This document shows positions 53,296 to 60,245 of a DNA stretch of 64,000 nucleotides, piece by piece; position 1 is the stretch's first letter; each line of letters starts with the position of its first letter. A model generated the notes under the pieces. It worked only from the letters and a program-made list of their open reading frames with translations, was not told the DNA's origin and did no database searches. The position numbers were made by a program, and so were the translations under genes. The stretch is from JAAEPI01 sp964352625 (GTDB taxonomy: Bacteria > Bacteroidota > Bacteroidia > Cytophagales > Cyclobacteriaceae). Location of the stretch: positions 1-64,000 of the forward strand of contig CAYGSD010000010.1 in the NCBI GenBank assembly GCA_964352625.1, written 5' to 3'.

Positions 53296-55500
53296 ATGAA
53301 ACGCATTTTCAAAACGGCCTTCCTTTTTGCGGCACTTGGCTCTGTTCAAATAGCTGCTGCCCAAGAATCAGTAGCAAGACAATGGAATGAAGTTCTTCTC
53401 GAAGGAATTAGAAATGATTTCGCTCGGCCAACGGTTCATGCAAGAAATTTATTTCATTTTTCAGCGGCTATGTATGATGCGTGGGCCGTCTTTGACGACC
53501 AGGCGCGTCCTTACCTTCTTGGTAATAGCGTTCATGGTTTCACTTCAAATTTCGACGGTTTTGAATTTATAGGTTCAATAGAGGAAAACAGAGAAAAGGC
53601 CATAAGCCATGCGGCCTTTCGACTACTGAAACATCGATTTAGCAATTCTCCAAAATACGACGAGACCGAAGTGCTAATTGATGATTTGTTCAACGATCTT
53701 GGGTTTGACCCTACCTTTACATCTGTTGACTACAGTTTGGGCTCATCCGCCGCTCTCGGCAACTACATAGCCCAACAATACATCACTTATGGCCTTCAGG
53801 ATGGATCCAATGAAGAAAATAGCTATGTGAACCAATTTTACACCCCGGTAAACCCTTCCCTTTTTCCTGAGGAAGATGCAGGAAACCCTACCATCACCGA
53901 TCCAAACAGATGGCAACCGTTGGAGTTTTCGACTTTCATTGATCAAAGTGGAGAAATCCTCGACAGTGCCGTACCATCTTTCCTCAGTCCTGAATGGGGA
54001 AAAGTACTTCCATTCTCAATGCAGGAGGAAGATGCCACAACATATAACAGAGATGATTTCGACTATGTCGTGTATCACGATCCGGGACCACCCCCTTATC
54101 ATGACCCAGAAAACGACCCAATAGGAACCGCCCACTATCAATGGAATTTTTCATTGGTTGCCGTATGGTCTGGCCATTTGGATGCCAACATAGAAACCAC
54201 AATTGACATATCGCCAGGTTCAAAGGGCAACTTTGACTTTGAAGACTTACCTGCCGGACTCGGTGAGTACGATATGTTCTATAAGTATGTGGAAGGAGGA
54301 GATGTCAGTGAAGGCCGAGCACTCAATCCGTTTACCAATCAACCTTATGAGCCTCAAGTGGTGAAACTAGGCGACTATGGAAGAATACTGGCCGAGTTTT
54401 GGGCTGATGGGCCGGACTCAGAAACACCTCCGGGTCATTGGTTTACCATTCTTAATTACGTCAATGATCAATTGGATGAAAAGCGATTCAACGGGCAGGG
54501 AGATATAGTTGATGATCTGGAATGGGATATCAAATCCTATTTTCTACTAGGAGGGACTATGCATGACGTAGCGATTAGCGCGTGGGGAATCAAGGGGTAT
54601 TACGATTACATTAGGCCAATATCAGCTATTCGTTTCCTAGCTGATTTGGGACAAAGCTCCGATGATCAACTTCCGAATTACCATGCTGGTGGAATCCCTT
54701 TGGTTGATGGCTACATCGAGCTGGTGACTTCCGATGATCCGGTGGAACTGAAGGGTGAATCTGATGAAAACATTGACAAAATAAAGCTTTATGCCTGGAG
54801 AGGTCCTGGAACCGTACTAGACCCTAATATTCCGGACCCAGAAACAGATGTGGCTGGAGTTGGTTGGATACCTGCTGAGCATTGGTGGCCTTATCAAAGG
54901 CCCTCATTCATTACACCTCCTTTTGCAGGCTATATTTCTGGACACTCCACTTACTCAAGAGCTGCGGCTGAACTTTTGACCTTGATCACGGGCTCGCCTT
55001 ATTTTCCGAATGGCATGGGTGAATTTGAGGCTCCAATGAATGAATTTCTCGTGTTTGAGGATGGTCCATCAGAGGATATCACCCTTCAGTGGGCAACTTA
55101 TCAGGATGCCTCCGATCAGTGTAGTTTGTCCAGAATCTGGGGTGGTATTCACCCTCCAGCTGACGATATTCCCGGCCGTATTATTGGTGAGACAATAGGC
55201 AAAGAGGCATTCGCTTTTGGACTTAATTATTTTAAAGGAACTGTTCTTTCTTCACAAAAACCAACATTTACAGGATTAGTATATCCCAATCCTACCGAAG
55301 GTCTAATTTCTTTGCTCTTACCCCAGTCGGGGCAGGCATATTCAATAAAGCTTGTAGATATGTCTGGACGAAAAGTCCTTGAGAGAAAGTTTGATTCAAG
55401 TAAAATTGAACTTGACATTTCAGATGTGAAATCAGGTCAATATGTGCTGGTTGTGGAAGGTGAGAAATGGAGAACAAGCCATTTTGTTGTAAGGAAATAG
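53296..55500 (+). CDS. secreted vanadium haloperoxidase/PAP2-like protein with type IX sorting domain
   Basis: The 734-residue protein has a signal peptide (to about residue 22), a helical haloperoxidase/PAP2-like core, and a C-terminal type IX secretion sorting domain from about residue 660 (YPNPTEGLISL and MSGRKVLERKF). The vanadate or phosphate pocket is marked by SGHS (His550) and GGIHPPADD (His619) with arginines in YDYIRPISAIR and LSRIWGG. It may be a halogenating enzyme or a phosphatase. It is likely exported to the cell surface. Its stop abuts that of the convergent WD40 gene. Confidence 0.85.
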   Translation: MKRIFKTAFLFAALGSVQIAAAQESVARQWNEVLLEGIRNDFARPTVHARNLFHFSAAMYDAWAVFDDQARPYLLGNSVHGFTSNFDGFEFIGSIEENREKAISHAAFRLLKHRFSNSPKYDETEVLIDDLFNDLGFDPTFTSVDYSLGSSAALGNYIAQQYITYGLQDGSNEENSYVNQFYTPVNPSLFPEEDAGNPTITDPNRWQPLEFSTFIDQSGEILDSAVPSFLSPEWGKVLPFSMQEEDATTYNRDDFDYVVYHDPGPPPYHDPENDPIGTAHYQWNFSLVAVWSGHLDANIETTIDISPGSKGNFDFEDLPAGLGEYDMFYKYVEGGDVSEGRALNPFTNQPYEPQVVKLGDYGRILAEFWADGPDSETPPGHWFTILNYVNDQLDEKRFNGQGDIVDDLEWDIKSYFLLGGTMHDVAISAWGIKGYYDYIRPISAIRFLADLGQSSDDQLPNYHAGGIPLVDGYIELVTSDDPVELKGESDENIDKIKLYAWRGPGTVLDPNIPDPETDVAGVGWIPAEHWWPYQRPSFITPPFAGYISGHSTYSRAAAELLTLITGSPYFPNGMGEFEAPMNEFLVFEDGPSEDITLQWATYQDASDQCSLSRIWGGIHPPADDIPGRIIGETIGKEAFAFGLNYFKGTVLSSQKPTFTGLVYPNPTEGLISLLLPQSGQAYSIKLVDMSGRKVLERKFDSSKIELDISDVKSGQYVLVVEGEKWRTSHFVVRK

Positions 55501-56811
55501 CTAGTCACATGTAGATTCATATTTCACTTCCGAGCCAACGTACTCAGACCACTCCTCTATTGTCATTTCCCTGTCTACATATTGGCAGATTCGGTCAGCT
55601 AGTACCTTTGGATCTAACTCCCAAATGCGAATGAAGCCGTCCTTGGAACCGGTAATGACTTTCTGCCCACTGTGATCAAAAGTGGCCGTCATCACCCAAT
55701 CGTCGTGATCGTCAAAAAGCATGGGCAGCTTACGCGTGTTCGCAATTTCAAAGACTCTGGAGGTTCTGTCTCGACTCGCTGTAAGTAGATACTTGTTATC
55801 CGGGCTGAAGTCCAAATCCATGATTGCGGACTGATGGCCAGAGATATTTCTGATCAATTTTTCATTTTCTAAATCCCAAATAATAGCATCTCCCTTTTCC
55901 CTTCCTATCGCCAGCATCTTTCGATCTGGACTTATGGCTAGGGCATTAATTCGATGCAATTCGGGAAGCTCCAAATAGCTTTCCTCCATTTGATTGTCCC
56001 ACATCTGCACGACTCCTTCATCCGTCCCGGCATAAACCTTCTGTGTCTTCTGACTTACCGCCATGGTTATTACCTGCTTGTCGGTGAGAGCCTTGACTGT
56101 ATCAATTTTGAACCCCCTCAATTTCAACTCCCCTTTCTTAGTCACCGTGAGATATTCAGCACTATTGGGCATAAATACACCAGTCTGTACTGGCTCTGGG
56201 TCGCGGCTTATCTGGGGTCGGAAAGGCAACTCGGGCATCATAGGATCACTTCGGGTTTGCTCAAGGTTCACCAATATTATTCCGTCTTCTTTAGTTACAG
56301 CCAGAAGCCAATTATTGTCGAAACTGACATCAATAGATCGGTACAGCTCAGGTCCCTCATACAAGACCAAGGGCGGTTCCTCGAGCTTGGACAAATTCCA
56401 CTGAAGAAGTCTACCGTCGGAACCCGCCGAATAAAAAATGTCCCTCCTCTTTCCAAACTCAATGGAAACAACCAAATCTCCATGGCCCGTAATTTGATTG
56501 TAGAATGTCCCTTTGAGCGAATCGAACCCCAAGTATTTATTGGCATGATGCAGAGCGCTGTAAACATTCAGATGCGAGACTAGCTTATCGCCAGAATGTC
56601 CAATCCAAAAGTTATAAGACTGTTTGGCTATGAGTGCCTTTAGTTCAAAGAAATAGCTTGGCATCAGGATGGAACGCTGAGCCATTGACTGGACGAGCTC
56701 GGCCCGTCTTAGAGATTCAATTTGCTGTTCCAACGTCAGTTGATTGGTTTCTTGAGCGCTTAAGCCAAGAAAAAATAAAAGCAGAGAACTTGTGAAAAAA
56801 ACGTTTCGCAT
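55501..56811 (-). CDS. secreted WD40-repeat protein
   Basis: The 436-residue protein has a signal peptide (to about residue 20) and then WD40-type repeats. Clear repeat ends are VVQMWDN, DAIIWDLENEKLIRNISGHQSAIMDL and FIRIWELD, with GHQS and DDHDDWV blade starts. The tail ADRICQYVDREMTIEEWSEYVG is common behind WD40 propellers. It is probably a periplasmic or surface scaffold. It follows the second YceI gene on the same strand after 42 bases. Confidence 0.82.
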   Translation of the reverse strand: MRNVFFTSSLLLFFLGLSAQETNQLTLEQQIESLRRAELVQSMAQRSILMPSYFFELKALIAKQSYNFWIGHSGDKLVSHLNVYSALHHANKYLGFDSLKGTFYNQITGHGDLVVSIEFGKRRDIFYSAGSDGRLLQWNLSKLEEPPLVLYEGPELYRSIDVSFDNNWLLAVTKEDGIILVNLEQTRSDPMMPELPFRPQISRDPEPVQTGVFMPNSAEYLTVTKKGELKLRGFKIDTVKALTDKQVITMAVSQKTQKVYAGTDEGVVQMWDNQMEESYLELPELHRINALAISPDRKMLAIGREKGDAIIWDLENEKLIRNISGHQSAIMDLDFSPDNKYLLTASRDRTSRVFEIANTRKLPMLFDDHDDWVMTATFDHSGQKVITGSKDGFIRIWELDPKVLADRICQYVDREMTIEEWSEYVGSEVKYESTCD

Positions 56812-56853
56812 TCAATGGAAAGATAATCAATCTCTATCTTGATGCATCCTCCT

Positions 56854-57450
56854 CTAGCTTTCTATGATCCTGAGTTTTAGATCAAATTCTATTGTGATTA
56901 TCTCTTTTACACGAATAGCTCCGAGAAGTTTAGTAGGTGGCTCAAGTCCAAAATCCCGAATGTTAAGATCCAGTGAGCCTTGACATGCGGTCCAGTTCTG
57001 ACGACTATCCAAGGTGCTACACACTTTATAAACCACACCATTTCCCCCAATATTTATCAGAGTAAAAGCCTCTATATTGGAGCCATTTCGCTTGATGCTC
57101 AAAACATTCAATTTGAGATCAGGATGATTTTCTTCATCGAGCAGCTCCATCATTTCGGAGGTCATTTGACGCAACCCGCATTTAAATCCATTTACGGGAA
57201 CGGAAATTTCAGTATCACTCAACTCAAAATACGAGCCTCGTGCATTGGAGAGTACAAAGAGGGTGTCGACGGGTAAATTCTTGTCGTGTGCGCAGGAAAA
57301 GCAATTGACATTGGTTTCGCCTAAAATTCGAATACTGCTGGATTCATCCAAAACCACCTTATAGCTTTTGGGTTCCTCGTTCTCAACACGAAAAGCCATT
57401 AGTACATGGCTTAGAGCAATGATCACGAATAAGGTAATGGACCTTTTCAT
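56854..57450 (-). CDS. secreted YceI-like protein, cysteine-containing
   Basis: The 198-residue protein has a signal peptide (to about residue 19) and the lipocalin-like YceI pattern, including a C-terminal NIRDFGLEPPTKLLGAI segment matching the neighbouring YceI protein. It also has cysteines in NCFSCAHDK, FKCGL, VCSTL and ACQG that the other copy lacks, so disulfides are likely. YceI proteins bind isoprenoids in other bacteria. The gene follows a terminator after the porin, so it is partly uncoupled from it. Confidence 0.7.
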   Translation of the reverse strand: MKRSITLFVIIALSHVLMAFRVENEEPKSYKVVLDESSSIRILGETNVNCFSCAHDKNLPVDTLFVLSNARGSYFELSDTEISVPVNGFKCGLRQMTSEMMELLDEENHPDLKLNVLSIKRNGSNIEAFTLINIGGNGVVYKVCSTLDSRQNWTACQGSLDLNIRDFGLEPPTKLLGAIRVKEIITIEFDLKLRIIES

Positions 57451-57465
57451 AAAGTAAAATTTAAC

Positions 57466-57499
57466 GAAAAAATGGTGAGAGCCCGAAGACTCCCACCAT
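57466..57499 (-). terminator. rho-independent terminator after the porin gene
   Basis: On the minus strand ATGGTGGGAG (57499-57490) pairs with CTCTCACCAT (57481-57472) and is followed by a six-base T tract. It lies 17 bases after the porin stop and just before the second YceI gene, so it limits or ends the porin transcript. Confidence 0.85.
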
Positions 57500-57515
57500 G
57501 CTCTCTATCCTAAAC

Positions 57516-58802
57516 CTAGAAACTGATAACGGCTTCTACATTCACTCCCTTGAATTTTGCTCCTTCCTCTTTTCTTCCAATCCATCCATCCCCTTCATAT
57601 TTCTGTTGCACGTATTCTACTTTCACAAGGACATTGTCTGTCATGAAGAAACCACCACCGAAGTTTACTCTAGATATTTCTGAAGTTTCAGAGCCATCAT
57701 ATTGCTCACCAGAGATTTTATTATATCTGCCGCCAAAGTACAGTCTTTCATTGGCTCCTAGTCTATAAAGCGCCTCGGCTGCTACCTGATTAAATCCCCC
57801 ATTGAGATTCGCTCCTCCTCCTTCATTGTCAGGATTATCATCTGCATTGGTGATTATCTCATAGATTCCGAAGAATTCAAAACCACCGGCTTTTACGAAT
57901 GGGTTGATCTGAATGGCTGTTTGGTATGGGTAGCCAGGGTTGAAACGTCCACCAAAATCACTGGCACCAAGAGCACTGGCAAGAACCACGTATCTCGCTC
58001 CTGCTCGGTCTCCATTATAGACATAGTCTCGAGTACCTTGATCAGAACTACTATAAATAGATCCTGTCAACCTAATTCTTAGGTCATCACTGATTTGCTG
58101 ATCGTATCCTAATTTACCGAAGAAGGCAAAGCCATTGTCGCCAGAATACGGAGACTGATTCAATCGACCATTGGTAATACCAGCCACTCCAATGAATCCG
58201 CTCGCTTGGTATGTAAGCTCCACGAATGGTTCTGTAGAGAATGCATCCATGATATAGTTGCCAATGAATGGATTGTAGATAGACATAGAGTTGTCAGATC
58301 TTCTGAAGTGCGCATCGCCATAGTTGAACTGATCCATACCTACTCTAATGGTGGCGTTTTCCATCAACCCACTAAAAAGGCCTGGGCTAATGAAATCCAG
58401 TTTGTCCATCTGAATGTACCCTCCCTTCACATAGGATTCGGTGTGATGCCTAGAAGATAGGTAAGTACGCAAATGCATTCTCAATCCGTCCTCCAACTGC
58501 ACATCCACATTTAGATTGGCCGTTGGAAGCTGAAAGTTATTTGACAGGTCAATAAGGGGGTCGGCGGCAAAATCATTGCTTTGCTTGAGCCCTTGAAAAA
58601 TCATTGAAAAGTCTCCACCAAGTCGGGTGGTCACACCTGTAAATTCTACAGAATTGTCCTTTGAAGTTTCGAAGACATTTATGCCTTTTTTGCCAGGGGT
58701 TCGGAAATATTGTAAGTCCCGATCGTCAGTTGTTTGGGCCATTCCGACTAGGAACAGCACCAGAAACATTGAGGTTAAAAAATATTTGATCCAAGTTTTC
58801 AT
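57516..58802 (-). CDS. outer-membrane porin-like beta-barrel protein
   Basis: Started at the ATG at 58800-58802, the 428-residue protein has a signal peptide (to about residue 22) and an aromatic, glycine-rich beta pattern ending in a terminal phenylalanine (VNVEAVISF), as expected for a barrel. Motifs such as LRTYLSSRHHTESYVKGGYIQMDKL and IRVGMDQFNYGDAHFRRSDN resemble phosphate-selective or DcaP-like porins. The substrate is unknown. It is cotranscribed with the YceI gene upstream and ends at a terminator. Confidence 0.78.
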   Translation of the reverse strand: MKTWIKYFLTSMFLVLFLVGMAQTTDDRDLQYFRTPGKKGINVFETSKDNSVEFTGVTTRLGGDFSMIFQGLKQSNDFAADPLIDLSNNFQLPTANLNVDVQLEDGLRMHLRTYLSSRHHTESYVKGGYIQMDKLDFISPGLFSGLMENATIRVGMDQFNYGDAHFRRSDNSMSIYNPFIGNYIMDAFSTEPFVELTYQASGFIGVAGITNGRLNQSPYSGDNGFAFFGKLGYDQQISDDLRIRLTGSIYSSSDQGTRDYVYNGDRAGARYVVLASALGASDFGGRFNPGYPYQTAIQINPFVKAGGFEFFGIYEIITNADDNPDNEGGGANLNGGFNQVAAEALYRLGANERLYFGGRYNKISGEQYDGSETSEISRVNFGGGFFMTDNVLVKVEYVQQKYEGDGWIGRKEEGAKFKGVNVEAVISF

Positions 58803-58809
58803 GGTTTTG

Positions 58810-59370
58810 TTATTTAGAATATTGAACATTAAAAGCTATTGTAATCTCATCGCCGGTGGTGATGGTGCCCATCAAGGCAACTGGTGGTTCCACACCATAA
58901 TCCGATATATTGAATGTTATTTCCCCAGAGAAACTCACATTTTCCTTATTTGAAGCGAGTACATCCAAGTACACCGATTTTGTCGCTCCTGCAATGGAGA
59001 GTTTGCCCCCCGTCTTGAGCAGTAGCCCCTTAGAGGTTTGCTGCTGATCTATTATTCTCACGAACTCGTACTTAATCTCAGGGTACTTGTCGCTCTTCAG
59101 GGCTTTAAAAGTGTTCTTGTCCATAGCACCTTTGCCGCTTTCAAGCCCCTCCACGTTCACATCAAAAGAGAGGTTTTCTATTGCAATCATTCCGCCATCA
59201 AACTGAAAGGACGCTTCACCTGACATCTCGGTGGCTTCTAAATGCCAGTCATGGAGGGTGGAGGTACCTGACACCTTACATGAAGATTCCGTATTTTTCA
59301 AAGTATAGGTCTGGCCATATACTGTGATAATTTGAAAAATGAGTGCTACTAGAATTATTGATTTTTTCAT
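58810..59370 (-). CDS. secreted YceI family protein
   Basis: Started at the ATG at 59368-59370, the 186-residue protein has a signal peptide ending ITVYGQ (about residue 20). The mature part has the standard YceI pattern: GTSTLHDWHLEA, VEGLESGKGAMDKNTFKALKSDKYPEI and ISDYGVEPPVALMGTI. YceI is a lipocalin-like periplasmic protein that can bind isoprenoid lipids. It precedes the porin gene by seven bases, so the two probably serve the same pathway. Confidence 0.85.
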   Translation of the reverse strand: MKKSIILVALIFQIITVYGQTYTLKNTESSCKVSGTSTLHDWHLEATEMSGEASFQFDGGMIAIENLSFDVNVEGLESGKGAMDKNTFKALKSDKYPEIKYEFVRIIDQQQTSKGLLLKTGGKLSIAGATKSVYLDVLASNKENVSFSGEITFNISDYGVEPPVALMGTITTGDEITIAFNVQYSK

Positions 59371-59389
59371 CGTGTTATGCATTCTTTAG

Positions 59390-59417
59390 CAAGGTTAGAG
59401 CACGGCTCTCTGTGCTC
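59390..59417 (-). promoter_or_regulatory. candidate promoter with operator-like inverted repeat before yceI
   Basis: On the minus strand a TAACCTTG element (59390-59397) lies 20 bases before the YceI start. A perfect inverted repeat, GAGCAC-N8-GTGCTC (59398-59417), fills the spacer where a repressor or activator could bind. Both elements are short, and the -7 match has one deviation from the consensus. Confidence 0.3.
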
Positions 59418-59549
59418 GAATGATAGCCGTCATTCAGCTTTGTGACTTTTGTTATCGCATCAACTGATTTTTGAAAGCCTTTTGGATCAAAACCCCGAAT
59501 ACGGCCCCATTGATGGGTTTTGTTATTAATTTCACGAGTCAAGAAGCCA

Positions 59550-60089
59550 ATGAGTCTTAAGAAAATTGCGATCGTCGGGCCCGAATCTACCGGGAAGTCT
59601 CAGTTAGCTGAGCAACTTGCCAAACACAATAACACCAAGTGGGTACCCGAATACGCGAGGGAATATTTGGAAAATTTGGGCAGGCCGTATCACCAGGGTG
59701 ATCTCTTGGAAATTGCCAAAGGGCAAATAAAGCTTGAGGATAAAATAGCTGAAAAGACCCGCGACTTGCTCTTTTGTGATACTAACCTAATTGTGCTGAA
59801 AATTTGGAGTGATCACAGTTACGGGGAGACTGACAAATGGATTCTAGATCAACTTCAGAAACGACATTACGATTATTATTTGCTCACTGACATTGATCTG
59901 CCTTGGGAACCTGATCTCCTCAGGGAGCACCCAGACATGCGGGGATACTTTTTCAAGAAATACGAAGACTATTTGATTAATAGTAATCTCCCCTTCAGTT
60001 TTGTCTGCGGACAAGGTGAAGAAAGGTTCAAGAATGCGCTCACATGTTTGAACTCAATGAGTCTGAAAGCTATAAATCTAAATCCTTAA
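59550..60089 (+). CDS. NadR-like P-loop kinase/ATPase
   Basis: From the ATG at 59550 the protein has 179 residues. It has the P-loop GPESTGKSQL (about 9-18) and the pattern WVPEYAREYL, typical of the kinase domain of NadR and related AAA_28 proteins. NadR kinases act on nicotinamide riboside. In Bacteroidota, NadR-like genes often accompany PnuC/PnuT permeases and TonB receptors for vitamins, and a thiamine kinase role has been proposed for some. It lies upstream of the TPP riboswitch, so it is not itself under that switch. Confidence 0.75.
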   Translation: MSLKKIAIVGPESTGKSQLAEQLAKHNNTKWVPEYAREYLENLGRPYHQGDLLEIAKGQIKLEDKIAEKTRDLLFCDTNLIVLKIWSDHSYGETDKWILDQLQKRHYDYYLLTDIDLPWEPDLLREHPDMRGYFFKKYEDYLINSNLPFSFVCGQGEERFKNALTCLNSMSLKAINLNP

Positions 60090-60090
60090 G

Positions 60091-60098
60091 TACCTTTG
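60091..60098 (+). promoter_or_regulatory. putative -7 element of the thiamine receptor transcript
   Basis: TACCTTTG followed by CCC lies directly after the kinase stop and before the TPP riboswitch. If ACCT here instead forms the closing stem with AGGT at 60167-60170, the real promoter would be further upstream. Confidence 0.4.
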
Positions 60099-60170
60099 CC
60101 CACAGGGGTGCCGAAAAGCGGCTGAGATCATACCCATAACCTGATCCCGATAATGCGGGCGTAGGGAGGT
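60099..60170 (+). ncRNA. TPP (thiamine pyrophosphate) riboswitch
   Basis: All conserved THI-box blocks are present in order: GGGGTGCC (60105-60112), GGCTGAGA (60120-60127), TACCC (60131-60135), ACCTGAT (60139-60145), GATAATGC (60149-60156) and GCGTAGGGA (around 60159-60167). GCCG/CGGC and CCCG/CGGG close the internal stems and GGGGT pairs with TACCC. A GAGA/TCTC hairpin at about 60201-60218, before the start of the receptor gene, could be the expression platform. The outer P1 stem is not clear, so the ends are approximate. Confidence 0.93.
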
Positions 60171-60245
60171 CACAAGACCAATGTATGATAACCAATAATG
60201 AGAGGTCCCCACTTCTCGAATGGTTAAATGTAAATTTTTAATAAC

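Noticed and set aside
55954..56583. 209-codon open frame antisense to the WD40 gene
   Set aside because: The WD40 repeats and signal peptide on the minus strand are convincing; the antisense translation resembles nothing.
56854..57450. Possible haem-binding motif in the second YceI (CFSCAH)
   Set aside because: Covalent haem c attachment needs CxxCH with histidine directly after the second cysteine; here an alanine intervenes.
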